NCBI RefSeq assembly: GCF_023856365.1
Contig: NC_064552.1
Span: forward strand, 5,180,191 to 5,244,190
Length of the DNA stretch: 64,000 nucleotides
Origin: Brienomyrus brachyistius
Lineage: Eukaryota; Chordata; Actinopteri; Osteoglossiformes; Mormyridae
Direction of reading: 5' to 3'
The first letter of the stretch is position 1. The number at the start of each line of letters is the position of its first letter. The notes beneath the pieces were generated by a model. It saw only the letters and a list, made by a program, of their open reading frames with translations. It had not been told where the DNA came from and searched no databases. Shown here piece after piece: positions 1 to 14,007 of this stretch. Position numbers and translations under genes: made by a program.

Positions 1-965
1 ATAGTTACTAAATAAGGTAAGATTTGTTGTGTACCAGGTTCCAGTCGCCGCTTCGATGGACTGTATGCTTGCTTCGCAAAACAAAAGACCCCTCGAAGGA
101 GGCGATCTGGAGGGCTGGAATCACCGCGGTCCGTCTGTAAGTGAAGATATTTACTGCCTGGCAATGTACAGATTACATTATCACTTGTAATTATGTGAGA
201 AAGTATTTTTAGTGTCCGTCCTGTTTATGTTGTAGGTGCGACCTTTCTTTAGTTCGTCTTGCTGATGTTGTTCTCACTTTTGCCAGCTATGTTCTATTTT
301 AAGTTTTGACATTAATGATACCAGAATAGATCCAGTAACGTATCCTTACTTTAACATGCAAAATAGCCGATGTTCCTTCGTATAAGGAAGTTTTTTTTTT
401 ATTTATTACTTTTAATAAGGAATTTTTTATATTATGGTAGGTGAGGCCGTGGAGGGACTCTGGAAGATAACTGTTCAACTGGTTAGGCTGATCACAGTGT
501 TTGTTTGCCCACCTCTACAAATTTGACCTTCATTTCTCTACTTTAGAAAAAGTTTTGCAGTGGCTTGGGAGCTGGCGACAAGGCTGAGTGTGCAGGGATG
601 GTCGACTGCTCCATGGCAACCTTGGAGAAGCAGGGCGCCCACGGCGGGGCGGCGATGCGGTTTGACAGCGGCCCGAACGCGGTACGCGGCTCCACGGCCC
701 GGGCTCCTGAGCAAGATTACGGCTCCTTGATAAAAATCGCCGTTTGGGAAACACGATTTAAGTTCAAGGTTCAAGTCTTACAAAACAAAACGCATAGCTT
801 TCACTTCCGTGAGCGGTGACTTTCATTTAAAGTCATTAATAATTTTATGGGAAATAAACTGAATTGCCGCAGTAAAACTATAGTTTAAGTACTTTGTTCA
901 AGGCTGGAAAAACAGGCTTGTTATACAACTGGAAAAAGCAACTTTGTTTACGGAGTAATTTTCTT

Positions 966-986
966 AACCACTGCGCCATCTTCTGG
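966..986 (-). promoter_or_regulatory. CTCF-like motif
   Basis: Read on the minus strand, CCAGAAGATGGCGCAGTGG agrees with the CTCF core CCASYAGRKGGCRS at all but one position. Motif match only; occupancy is unknown. Confidence 0.4.
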
Positions 987-2751
987 TCTTTTAATAAAGG
1001 ACATTTATCCCCAGTTTGTTAATACATTGACGTAAGATAACTCTTCTGTCAAGAAAACAATGTAAAATGATCTTTGGCAAACACAATGAATGAAATATGT
1101 ACATAAATGGGGGTTATGTGGGGGTTTCTTGGGAATGCTTGTAAAGAAAGGTTGTTTTAATTCAAGCCAAAAGTTTGTGTTGTATGTTCTCTCTCTGGTC
1201 AAAAGTCAAAGTTGCCTACTGCTAAGTCAGTTAGTGTACACTTGGACACAGGGATATCAGAAAATACCACATGTTATCTGTATTCCGCTCTTTAATACTG
1301 GCAGGTGTTCTGGCCTTACTTTAGCGCTTTTGATGTTTTGTTGTGTGTGTGACTTTGAACAGGGGTACACCCTTCAGGCTGGAAGCTCTGGACAGTGCCT
1401 TCGGTGCATGGCAGGAGAGTCGGTGGGTCATCTTTCCATAGCCACGCTGTTCTGGTCCTAATTAGGATGTGGGCGTGTTTTTGTGTACCAGCCAATCAGC
1501 AGCTCTGGTTCTCTGCACTCATGCTTTAATCTTGTAACATTTTCTCTGATTGGGTATTGTCTTTTAGATACGTTTGAACTGAAATGGTCTTCTTACCAAG
1601 GTAGTCATACTGCTTAGCTAGGTTCACTCCAGATATAACAAACTCGAGTCTAATTCGGCTCGGCATTTCGAACTTCAGTTAACATTTTATTTCCTCTTTT
1701 TCCCCAGGGTCACATTAACCACATCTTGGGATACTGATCACTTTGGGAGTTTAGTTTCTTCCAAGAACTAAACGTCAAGGAAAGCAGAGGATCTACAGGA
1801 GATTTTTTTTTTGTTATTACGAGGATATTAAAACGTCTGCCTCAGCACTCCACCCTTCGTGCCTTGGGTAGCGTTTAGCCAAGAACTGTGTCGCTCTGAA
1901 ATCTACACTGTGTTTTACGATAAAATGTGCCACCTTTTAACAAAGGGCTACTTAGGAATGACAATTACACAGAGGGTTAGATCCTACAAGAGGGGTCTGG
2001 GTTTGTGCTAATTGGTTTAGCTAGATGATACAATATAAGCGTAGTGGAGAACGGCAGCTTTAATTGTCTCCATTTTTGGAGGCAGACTTTTAAAATGTAG
2101 CCAGTTAAAAATGTAGCTGCTTTAGTTTTAGAGACTTTTTTATCTCTAAATATCATCATAATATGTGCATATAAGGTATGGAAGTAATGATTGGACCGTT
2201 TCATATGAATAACTTAGTATGTTAAAATATCAGAATACTGAATATTGTGGAATTAATATATGGTCATTCTAATAAATGAAAGGTGAGCTGTTTGAATTTA
2301 TAAATCTTCATTCCAATTCCCGGTTCTTAAGCGTTTATAGTATTATTTGCCCTTTCCAGTCCAAGAGAACGCTTTGAAACTGGCTGATTCTTCATATTTG
2401 CCATTATTTGGAAATCGGATCAAACACTATTGGGAATGTTAACCCAATGTAAACTGGGAAACATAATTTTTTGATTAGAACTGAAGAAGTGTGTGGCCAA
2501 TATACAGGTTTCTAAGTTGAATTTTATAATTTATAATTATAATTTTATATAGGTGAGTTCCTACAATCTTCTGCCACTTGTAAGTGAAGCTTTTAATTAG
2601 TGTCAGATTTGTAAACTTTTTTTTGTTTTTATGTCACTAATGGAGTAAATAAAATAACATGCACTAGAGTGAGTTTTGCTTCAATTGTGATATAATGTAA
2701 TAAATGTGGTATAACTGAATGTTTCACAGCAGCGCTCTCCCACTTGCCTCT

Positions 2752-2775
2752 GTGGACACAAGGTGGCGCTGTGTC
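2752..2775 (+). promoter_or_regulatory. CTCF-like motif
   Basis: ACACAAGGTGGCGCTGTG matches the AGRKGGCRS half of the CTCF core exactly and carries the frequent TGTG extension; two upstream positions differ from consensus. Motif match only. Confidence 0.4.
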
Positions 2776-5767
2776 ATTTGTAATGAATTCGGAAATAGAA
2801 TTTTTTTTTCCCTCTTCAACACTCAGGTAGCTCCTATAGTGTCTGTCTTCGTGTCGATGTGCTATTCCAGAATAATGTAATTGGGTATATCAAAGTCAGT
2901 TAATTTGCATTTTTTTCAACGTACGTTAAACTGCTGACGGTGTCATTGGTCGTGATGGAGCGCTGCCTTTCGTCATTTAAGGAGATATTAAACGTGATTT
3001 ATCGCAGCCCTGCCACGATGCTCCCTGCCCTGGGTTAGCAGTTACAGAACAAGGATGGATGGATTGCCACAATGTTTGGCTTAGGCCAAAATTTTAAGGG
3101 CTGCATCGCTGTTTCTCAATATTTAAGGTGTCGGACTCTGGGTTTGTAGGGTTGCATTTCCTGTAGGTGTAATCCTGCTGGTCTCGCATCACATGCATTT
3201 TTATGTATTAATTTTCATGCATTTGGTTTCAGGCGTCCATTATCGTGCGTTGAAATTTCACATAATCCCCAGAACTCATTTCCTTCAGACTCGTCCATAA
3301 ATTGGGCATCTCCCTCGAAATTTTGGATGGCTTTTGTTTAAAGGATGGGCCTCTCTTTTAATGCCACCGCAGTCGGCCCACCTCATAAGACGCCACTCCG
3401 TCATAGCGGCTTTGCAATACCTCTGGTATTGCTTTTAATCATAGATCTCATAGCTTCTGCTCCCCCCCCCCCCCCCTCCCGTTCCAGAGGAATTACTTTA
3501 GCACAAAAGAAGCAATTGGGAAAGGCTAAAGTTTGTAGTAAGTCAACCAAGATGGATTTATGTGTATTACTGGCAGGTCTGTGCTGTGCTTCCCGAATAC
3601 AGCGCGGAACACATGGAGAAATGAGAGAGCATTCTGGGACAAAGCCTGACCTTGGGGAAAGGCTGACAGAGTCTAGATATTCAATAATGGAAGACAATAA
3701 AGGGCCGTTCCTCTAACCTGCTGCAATATGCTACATGTATAAGAAGCTTAACAACTAATAAAAGGAAAAAGTCTTCGCACTCATATTTGAAGATTACCGC
3801 ACACCCTTCTGGGGCCAATATATATAAAAAAGGGCCTTAATGAGCTGGTCAGAGAGTGAGACCCGCAGACTGTTTCCTAATGGATACTGCTGTACAGCCC
3901 TTTTAATATCGTCTGGCTGCGATGGTGGAGACTCAAGGAACAGAATGGTAGCTTTCATTAGGAGGCGAGAGTGCCGAGAAGTATAAAAAGTTCATTTTTT
4001 TTTCTAGTTTAACATTTTATAAACCTTTATTTTTCGTTCTTTAACAAAATGGATTTTATTTTACGAAATTACTCCGATGATGGAGGTCCTGGCGATAGCG
4101 CGAGGGACCTTCAGCCTCGGACTTGTACCTTTTCCATATTCCAAGTCCCTCACAATGTGGAGGTAAGAATAGCACCAACTACAGTAACTATGATTGTTGT
4201 CTCTGCTGCTTTCCAAACTCGGGCCATTTTGTTTTTTATGAATGTGTCCTTAACAGGGTCCCATATACTCTTTCAGCATTTCCCGCGACTTTGTTTATCT
4301 CTCTTTGATCCGCTGTATTTCAGTTAAAGTTACACCCATGTACTGCAAGGTGAAACTGTCATCATTGTTTCTTACGGGAACTTTATACCCGTGGAGTCTC
4401 CCCCCCCCCCCAAAAAAAAAAAAGTAGCCCCCCTTAGTAACAGAATTCTCCAAAGATGCAGAACAAAAGATTGCACACAAAGACACAATTTCATGTTCTC
4501 CTCAGCGTTACTGCAATGCGTCGTTCCCCTCCGAGTTTGTCACTAGCTCCTGTTTTTTCCGAGAGCCAAACACGAATTGGACACGACGGTTTTAGGAATT
4601 CAGTCGCGAGCAACACTGAAATCCATCAAAGACAAATACCTACCCAATGAGGGGAATATATGCAGGAGTTTGCCTTCCTTTCTTGTATTCTGAAATGCAT
4701 ATTGCATTTATAATGCTAAAATTTATTCATATACTTAAAAAAAATATATCTGTCCCCGAAAGGATGAAAAGCACACGGTGTATTAATGTTCTCGACGTCC
4801 TTGGAGTCCCGAGATCTACCTGTTCCACACTTTTTCATGTGCCTGCTTCCGGAGCTTTTACCAGCAGCTGTGCGTAATTTTTTAAGAGGGTGTCTGACCT
4901 TGAAGTAACAGTGCTTTTGACCTTACTGGAGCTGCAGCTGGTGAACGACAGATATGAATAGCAGACGCTTAAAACTATCGCCCGAGTAACGTTATCGGTA
5001 GCTGCGAGGTCAGTGTCGCGTCCACACGTGGAGTCGCATGTGAAGGGGACTGTCCCTCGTGCGAGTCGGCTCTCTCACCTGTAAATCTGGTCCTTCTGTG
5101 TGTGACCAGGCTAGGTCAGCTGGTTACTTTGGAACTGGCCCGCAGATCTATGTCTAGACAATATGCGTTTGTTTTTGTTTTTTTCTCCCACATATCAAAC
5201 ACACCTTGTTGATATCGACGGTCAGAGATCAATAAAAGTTCTCTGTGCAAACATCGTATCCTGTAGTCATGGGAGGATTTTTATTAATGTTATATTATAA
5301 GGCTGTTTCTGGACAGCCAGGAAGCAACGTGTAAAATGTGTACCGGGGAAAGATTAGAGGGACAGGAAGGAGCAGCATACGAGTAACTGCTCTGGTATAA
5401 TAAGGAGACGACAAAGAAGGACACTGACACTGTGTGTGTGTTTCGGGAATTCCTTTATTCACAGAAAATGTTCAGTAAAATAATCCCATTATGCTCGCCA
5501 CCATCTAATTCAGCGGAAACACTCAGGGTGTAACTTATCTTATAATGCAATTCATATACAAAGCAGGCTGTAGTTTGATGAAGTATAATTTACACAGAGG
5601 CGTAATCATTTTAGTATATCTCTCCAGAAACTAACTGCAGGAACTTTGCCACCCGTGTTGGATAGACAACAAACACTCTGAAAACTTTTAAAATTTAAAA
5701 TTTAAAATTTTAAAATGAAGGAAAATGGAATCTTGCAGATTCACATTCTTTTTAAAGGCTATGTACA

Positions 5768-6032
5768 CTCAGAAAAGAGTACCAGTTTGTACCCTTGCTT
5801 GTCACTGGGTCTGTACCCTCAAGGGTCTGCCAGTTGTACCCTTAGCTGTAGGTGATTGTACCTTTTAAAGTACAGAAATTGACTCTGAGGAACATTTTTG
5901 TATCACTGGGGTACATTAGTGTTTGTACGTTGGGGAGTCTTGTTCTTTACCTTAAAAGGTACAGAATTGTGAGGTACTGTCCCAGTGACCAGTAACAAGC
6001 AAAAGGTACAAACTGGTACCCTTTTTTCTGAG
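5768..6032. mobile_element. Palindromic non-autonomous DNA transposon (MITE)
   Basis: The left end, beginning CTCAGAAAAGAGTACCAGTT and running to about 5809, is the inverted complement of the right end at about 5981-6032, which finishes GGTACCCTTTTTTCTGAG, with a few mismatches and indels. Internal GTAC-rich palindromes (5858-5873 and about 5949-5962) add to the fold-back structure. There is no coding capacity. The length of about 265 bp, long terminal inverted repeats and whole-element near-palindromy are typical of fish MITEs. I could not identify a clear target-site duplication or superfamily. Confidence 0.8.
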
Positions 6033-9000
6033 ATTATTATTAATGTGCTTTACTAGTCTTGTTCTACGGTGCATGAGACAACCACGTAGAATCGAGTGCT
6101 GACATTTCGTCAGTGTAACACTGGGTCCTGCTACTAGTTGAATCACTTGTCGTATCACCAGCCTTCTGGATGAGTATCAAGCAGACGGACAAAGAGCTGA
6201 ATTTAGTCGAATGCAAGGTGAGATAAGAAGGCACAGGGAGGAAATGCACAGGAGACAAAGGTAAAATGCAATGCCGATGTCCTCCACCCCCTGCCCCCCA
6301 CCCCAGAAAAGAATAAAGTCCCAATTACTAGTGAATAAGGCCTGCTGTGTTACCTTAACATGCTTGCTGCATCTAAACCCGCATTTTTTTCCATCTCTTC
6401 AGATCATTCTTGCTGGAGACTCTTGCTGGGGAGCTGTCTGGCTTCCTTAAAGGTTAAATCAAGTCTGTGTCAAAGACAGAGAGGCACCTCAGTGTCCCGG
6501 GGGGGTTAAAGGTGAGAGGAGCTGCGATTAACCTTGCTTAACTGTTAAGGATCATTTTATCCCTCGTAATGTTACAGATGTCTCTGTTTTGAAAGATGGC
6601 ATTAATTACGTAAATCTTACATTGTTATGACAATCAGTCACGCTAATTCTTCATGCAATTAAATTATTGCTTTTTTTCCCACCTCCAGCAAAAAACTTCT
6701 CGACGCCGAGATGTCCCTTTGATAATTACTAAAAATTAAATAGAGATTTTATAAACATAATTAAGAAGAGCGAAAACTGTCAGACTCTTGTAGTGCCGGT
6801 AACTCAGATTAACTTTTTGATTTCCCAGAAATACAATTACCGTCACATCACTGTGTATATCAACAACAAAAAAAAAAATGCTGCGAGTGCTGTAGCCCGG
6901 AGGAATACAATTCAACACAACACAAAAACAGAATATGGCTGGGCTGTCAGTAGCTGAACACTGCAGTCTCATTTATTTTTATGCACTTACTGCCTATAAA
7001 TCAACAATACCTACTAATACATGAACGGATCCTGGCATTTTCGCAGTTTTATACAACGTCGAGTTCTGTTCGAGGACCGGAACCCTGCACCCAAATGTGC
7101 GTTGTTCTCATTTCGAAGCAGCTCGCCCTTGTTTACGGGAAGATAATTCACAGTGAGGGGAACCCCCCCCACCCCCCCCCCCCCCGACACACACCGACAG
7201 AGGGGAGCGGACCTTGCTCGACTATCTCCAGTTTCTAGCATGCTGTCGCAAGGGGGGTGTTTTGCGCTGTAAGATATTACTGGTTCCCACTCCAAGAGGC
7301 TGGGTTCCCGTACAGCTGTGCGGCGTGATGCTCCTGGACCATGACCAAACAAATTACAGCTGAAATGGGGAACAGCTCTCCTTCGACTTGACACCCGGTG
7401 CCCATGCTGCCGATCGAGCTAAGTGTTTGTCTTGTAATGGTCTGCTGATTTTTCCGCTGGATGAGCTTCCTGCCCGTACACCATCCCGGAACACGGTTTG
7501 CCTTTCCTGCAGATTAACTATTAGTTTTGTAACCAGTTTTCCAAAACGATCATGCAGTCTCTGGCCACTTTGTTACAAATACTGGCCCATTAATGCAAAC
7601 ATACTGATCCTGCAAGCAGGATATTTATGACTGTTACTGAATGCATAACTGCACGCAGGTCAGGCACAGGCTCCGCTGCTGTGTGGCTGAACATCAGAAT
7701 GGCCGAGACACGTGTTCTGAGCGATTTCACACGTGATACGATTGTAGGTGCCATACCTGCCGGTTTCAGCAGCTCAGAAACAGCCGACCCTCCTGGGATT
7801 CTCACACGCTGCGGTGTCTAAGGCTTGCAGAGAATGGCGTCACGAACAAAACACGTCCAGTCAATGGCGTTTCTGTGGCCGAAAATGCTGCGTTAATGGG
7901 AGAGGTTAGCGGAGAATGGGCAGGCTCCTTACGACTAAGAGGATGGCCATGAGTGGAAAAGTAACAGCCCAGTACATGTATGTGGCATGTATGATTCAGG
8001 CTTGGAGCAATACCACCAAGTTTGATTCTGGACTTTGGGGCCTCATGCCCCAGAGTGTTTCTCTGTCATTGGTACCATCAGAACCTCCGAAAGAGGCACC
8101 CCTGGGGTTAGAGACAGATGGGGAAGGAGGCAGAAGAGCGGCCGGTGAAATGAAGATGGAAAAGGGGCTGAGAGGCACCGTCGTTGCTGGAAAGCCGGCG
8201 GAAGAGTTGGAGCCACTGGAGTGAAACAGCTTTGGCCTGAGGCACAGCAGGAGTGGGAGATGTATGGCCTGTTGTCACGGAGATTCAGCAAAACTACACC
8301 TTCACCTTGGTGTGACTATCGGCATCTTCGACGGCTCATCGCAACGCCGTTCATCTGCACGTTTCCTTTTTGGGTTTTTTGAGGCTCTGCGACGAGACAG
8401 TATGACAGCCCATTACCCCCGATTTTAGACGTTTGATGTGCGCTCTCGTCCGTCCTCGTGAATCTCCGTCCCGAGTTCTCTGCCTCCTAATTGCCGCCGT
8501 GAAGCTGAGACTGCAGCTGCAAAGTGGAATTCTCTGCCTGGCTGATTCTCTCCCATCTACGCTGCGTTCGACCTCCTCGCCGGCCAATGACAATGCACTA
8601 ATTTGGGCTCATTGCGTAACTGCTACTACAGGAACATTTTACTAGGTTATTGCACTGCAGTCGCCACCGGAGCGTCTGTTCGAGGTTCTGCCACTGTTCA
8701 ATCGCTCTCGGAGAAAGTGAAGTGAGTTAGGACACACAGCCCCCCCCCCCCCCCCCCCATCACTCATTAAGCAAGTTTGTGGGTTTGCCTGGCTGAAGAC
8801 AATGCAGCCAACATGCCACTGCACGTTTCTTCCTGATATGCTGTGAGATTGACCTGAAGTGCTGATCTCCATCAGAGTGTATTGTAACGTCAGTGCCCTC
8901 CGTAGGCTGAATTGCTATTTAAATCATCATCATCCATCATCATCATCATCATTTTGCCACCGGATTTCTTAGTGAGAGTCGCGGCACTGTAGAAACAGAT

Positions 9001-12000
9001 CATCTATAACACAGAACAAGTTATCAGTCAGACATAAAACCTTTCTAACTAGCCGATTACGAGAGAAAATATATGTATCCGTCTTGCATGTCTGCTTCTT
9101 CCCTGCCGTGTATGAGAACTTGTATTTTGTTATCGGCCTAGAATGAATGAAACAGGCGTCGGATCTGTGACACAGATGAGTTAAAAGCAGGAGCACAGTC
9201 AACATCAGCTGATCAGACAACGGGCCCAGCGTCTCTCCCGTCTTCGTGCGTTAGTGGTAAAAGTAGGACAAGTCACCGCTGGGGTGTTTCCTGTATGATA
9301 ATTACATTCTTACTGGGTTTTTTGTGTGCTTGGAAAGACTATTCAGACACTATCACACTAATCAACGACGTCCAGCGTAACACAACGCGGCTACACACAC
9401 CGACGGTAGTGCTACGGAAAAGGTTGCAAGCAAAAGAGATGCATCTCAACTCGCATGCGGAGTTTCTGCTTGCTGTGTAATTTAACGCGACCCCCCCCAT
9501 TTTGCCACTTGCGCTCCCACAAAGGGTCCCCAGCCACCCCCCATTATACAGATGATGAATAGCTATGATTATTTTGCCTTTACCTTTATTATTTTCACAG
9601 CAATGTTTTTTTTTCTCCATCCTCCCCGATAATAAAAGGGACTTCGCACATTTGAATTGCTTTCCACAGATGATGCGGCACGCTCTATGGGATCTTACCA
9701 CTCTGCTGCAATTTAAATGGGAGAGAGGGCCTTAACAAATGTGCGTGCGCTCATTCTCCCCCTTTTCTCTCTCTAGCCCCATGTGTGGGGGGCCAAACGC
9801 ATATTTAAACGGTCTCAAGGTGCACACGTACGGGGGAGGGGGGTGAAGTTCTTGGTTACACCAAGTAATTAGATGCTACAGCCCTGTGGTTTGTCCTTAA
9901 CTTTGAATAACAAATATACACAAGAGCTTTTTGTTTAGTTTCGTTTTTTTTGCTACCTAGTGCTCTACATTTACAGATGTGAAGTGGCAAACGAAAGGAC
10001 GAGGCATTGGCCAGGACCCCTCGCCCGCACGGGCATCAAGAAGAGGGCCGTTCGACTGCACAACCAGAAGCATCGATAAAGTCATAATTTGATTCGCCGG
10101 CGAAACATCCTGTCTATTTAATGTCCTGGGAAGCAGACGCTTGTATTTCTCTACCATTACGGTTGTAAATATTTGCCGGGAAATTTTGAATGTATAAGAA
10201 AGAATATTTGTATGTTTTCGCTTTGGTTCTGATAACGGACAGCGATTCACTTCGGCCCCAAATCCTTGATCCGTGACTCATTATCTCTCGTTGTTTTCTA
10301 GTTAAATGGCCTAAACAATAGTGTGATTCTACCTTTATTTCCCTCCTGCCTGCCAAACACGGCAGCACTTCTGCACCCAGAGCACCTGTCCGCCAGGCAG
10401 CCCGGCAGTTCCAACCCCCACTACCCCCACCCCATCGCTGCTGTGGTGATGGTGCGATGATCTGGCGGTTAGCGGCGTATTGACAGATGCTGGGATAGCT
10501 TTGCGCGCCCTCTCCTTCCAGAGCCTAACAAACGTCTTCGGCTGAGGCCCAACGCTATCCCACACGCCAGCCGACGCTCCAGCCGCAGGGGCAGGGCCTG
10601 GCAGCTGCCAGCAGAGAGCATGGTTGCGGGACAAAGTAAAACAACAGGTTTTTACACCATAACAGAATGGTTTCCTGAACCCGACTCCAAATCCAGGTTC
10701 AAATTAAACACATATACAATGCAAGTAAACAATTTTATCGGTTTTACATTTTAGATAACAGATTTTAAATGGTTTAAGATTAACATCAATAGCAACCCCG
10801 TTCATCAATCCATCCATCCATCTTCTACTCGCGTATCAAGGTCAGGGTCGCTGGTGTAAATAGTGCGATTAATAATTGTTATAAGAATGGAAATAAAATC
10901 TGTTCCAATTGAGTGGAATGGTACTATTTTAAACTCAGGTTATAATTATGTTATGGGATTAACAGATGACCCCTAGTTACCATAGTGGCCTGATATTCAG
11001 CTCTGGGTGCAACACAGATAAAACACATAATCCTGCATTTTTGGTCAGGTGACGCCTCATAACGAATTCAAAAGGACTGAACGATTGAAAAGGGCCACAG
11101 TTTCGCACTAGTTAGGGCATACATAGATATATAGATATAATGGCATACAATAAGTGCTGAAGTGTCAGAACTTTAGAAGTGAACAGGACACGCCTTAAAG
11201 GATGTGGTTCTTCCTGTTCATGTTGGCTTATTCTATTTTAGAAGCGGAGGTGGTAACTAATATGTATTACATGGGAATGCACTAGGTACGTGACTGTGCG
11301 CCGCTGGCAGATACAATTAAAGCCGTATACCTGTCAGTAAAGTAAGAAATTTTTAAACAATGGGCATATTTCTAATCAAAGCGGTTTTCCAATTGATGGT
11401 GTGCCAAGGGTGTGTTCCAGTGGGATATTTGTCATCTTTTCCTTTTCTTCCCGTGACTAACATAACAGAGATTCCAAATAAATCTCCAGAAGTCAGTCGT
11501 TGTGTGTGTTTTAAAAGAAATACGGTTACAGTCGCCTAGTGCCCTATAGAATTAGTGCGCGACTTTTAGTAAAACGGAAAGTAGCATCGCTTTGTGAATC
11601 AATTTGGAAGTTATAAGTATCGTCACGCGTGTCCTAAAATAACCAAATGCACTTGGAAAAATAATATTGTCCATTTTATTATAGTGGATAAATTTTGGGG
11701 ATAATATATAGCAGAGCGTATTATTTCTGAAACACATAATTGGCACCAATAAATGCTGAAATGTTCTTAAATGTTTAATATATTTTTAACCTGTGGTTAA
11801 ACTTCTGAGATAAAAAATGTTGACCAAAATACCGTTTTATTTTACTTCTCGATTTAGTCCAGACTTTAACTGAACGCGCCTGCGCAAAGAAGCTGTTAAT
11901 TTGCTTCATAAATTGTTTTTAATCTGCGATAAGTGAATCGCCAGATAATCTTAGGCGTTGCTTTCTCTGCTCATATATGTGATGGATATGTGGTTATACT

Positions 12001-12560
12001 TTAATTCTCTGAAATCTGCGTCTTTGTTGTAGCCCATACTGTAAAACAGGTATCCGTAGGCTATAATTACGAAAGTGACGGCTGCAGACGGATTCATAAA
12101 TTAAGGCGTTTCAAAACAATAGCTTTGTCTCAAGTAGACGTTTTATGAAAACGACCAACATTCCCATCTTCATTATTAAATGTTAAAATGTTTTGAAAGT
12201 ACTTGATAAATGATCATTCTTTTAAAGAAGAAAAGAACGAATGGCGGCCGCATGTTTACCACAATTTACGTAAATAAATAGCTAATTATTTTTGAATATC
12301 AATCATCTTTCAAGAGTTTTTAGAACTAACATTAAGTCAGTTTTATCGGTTATCTAACTTGATTAGATAATTCATCATGGACTTTCTAACAGTGAAAAAT
12401 TACTGTCAAAAATATACATTTGACATTATCTTAAATATCAGTGAAGGTGTTTGTTTAAAGAGCAACTTCTGTGCACCAGTGAATTTATAATACTTTATAA
12501 TTACGTGTTTTACGGCCGATACAAAATATATTTTCAGCTAAAAAAACGACAACGACTATA
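6033..12560. other. Upstream non-coding flank
   Basis: No gene recognised. It holds poly-C runs at about 7164-7185 and 8740-8758, a CAT/ATC trinucleotide tract at 8923-8953, and a fish-type CCATCCATCCATCTTCT repeat fragment at 10805-10853. The rest is unique AT-rich sequence with only chance open frames. Confidence 0.6.
10805..10853 (+). repeat. Interspersed repeat fragment (CCATCCATCTTCT type)
   Basis: CATCCATCCATCTTCTACTC, then GTATCAAGGTCAGGGTCGCT, resembles the widely dispersed fish repeat whose usual form is CCATCCATCTTCTAACCGC followed by a TCAGGGTCGCGG block. The fragment is short and diverged; its parent family is not assigned. Confidence 0.45.
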
Positions 12561-12562
12561 CA

Positions 12563-12563
12563 C

Positions 12564-12611
<48 letters not shown>
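12563..12611. repeat. (TAA)n microsatellite
   Basis: About 16 uninterrupted TAA/ATA units. Confidence 0.95.
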
Positions 12612-12612
<1 letters not shown>

Positions 12613-13896
12613 CGATGGATTTGATCGCTCGTGCGGTATTTAAAGGCTGGATCTGGCTGTCCGCCTGACGGATATCTTGCTATTTCCTGCAGGTGGGGCA
12701 CTGTGACCACGTAATGGCCTTTTTCATGGGAGGATGTGCGCGTTGCGTTTGTTCCCCCCGCAGCCACTGGCGCTTCGCAGTTGCTGTGTACAATGGACGT
12801 TAAATGAAATAAATGTTCTAGTTACGTGAAGTCGATCGTTTTCCAGAATTCTGCATGAGAAGAGCGCAACATTGAAACAGATCAGTTCACACCCAGTGTA
12901 TTTTTTAACCCGACTGGCTGGCAGTTCGACATAAATATTGAATATCTTTAACGCTTTAAAAAAAATGTTTCCGCAGGCTATGGAGGCGTTTACCATAATT
13001 ATCTCACAAGCATAGTTAGCATAATGTGAATGGTACGGCTAACGTATCTCCCTGAAACTTTACTTACTGGGGTGAACTTTTTAAACAATGAAACCAGTGT
13101 ATTACTTATGTGATACGCTGCAATGAGGCGGAGTTGACCCAGTCATAGTCTATTCAGTCTCGATTTACACTGGAAATTTTACATCTTAATTGTCTAGAAG
13201 GGGTCTCGGTTTCTTTATTCATTTTTTTCTTGTTCTTTATATCGGTATTGCCCGGGGCGATGCCGTAGGCGCCCCACACCGCCCTGCATCTCGCTCTCTC
13301 TCTCTTCATTTTAGTACCAGAATGAAAATGCAAATTACACGGCGGCCGAAGCCCTTGGCATCGCTCACCTATTCACGTGTCCTGTACATTTCACATAAAA
13401 TAATTGCAGAAATACGCGTAACGTTATATTATCATTCACCTCAACGGCAGACAAAAAAAAACATAATAGGAAGAATAAAAGTGAAAACCGGGATAACGAC
13501 AATGACAAAATACATGTTTGCAAAATTACCGCAGTTCCTTTTATTCTTTATTAATTCTTATTATTTTGAGCTGAAATGTATGCTGTTACGCAGCAGGGTT
13601 TAATTTTATTGGCTTTTAAAATACAGTACTTTAAAACACTTCAAAATGTCTGAGCAATGTGTAAGACTTGCCGCTGTGTGTTGAATTTATATTTTAATAA
13701 AAGCGCCTGTTAATTGTTTGGACATCGCCAGTTACAGCTGTCGCTAGCTGCGCCGAGTTATAAAAGCAGCAGTTGTAAAAAGTCTGGTATAACCTTGGGG
13801 TGCTGCGCTCTTTTATTTTAACTAACCGTCATGACACGTGCCATTTAGGCAATTTGCGGCGCGTGGAACTGCACCGCTCGCGTACAAGCTTTGACG
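12612..13896. other. Non-coding flank between microsatellites
   Basis: Unique sequence with no recognised gene. A TTATAAAAGC TATA-like word at about 13758-13767 lies near a CAGCTG E-box, but nothing downstream supports a transcript. Confidence 0.5.

Positions 13897-14007
<111 letters not shown>

Larger units (their letters stand above)
1..5760. other. Upstream AT-rich non-coding flank
   Basis: No gene is recognised. There are short open frames but none protein-like except a doubtful 99-nt exon-like stretch at 38-136. It holds two CTCF-like motifs (966-986 and 2752-2775), poly-C runs near 3463-3476 and 4401-4410, and an AAAATTT-type tandem near 5690-5716. Confidence 0.6.

Noticed and set aside
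8923..8953. CRISPR-like array of CATCATCAT
   Set aside because: It is a simple trinucleotide repeat without spacers in a vertebrate genome.
13757..13800. TATAAAA promoter for an unknown gene
   Set aside because: A TATA-like word and an E-box are present, but no protein-like frame or splice structure follows, and such words are frequent in AT-rich DNA.
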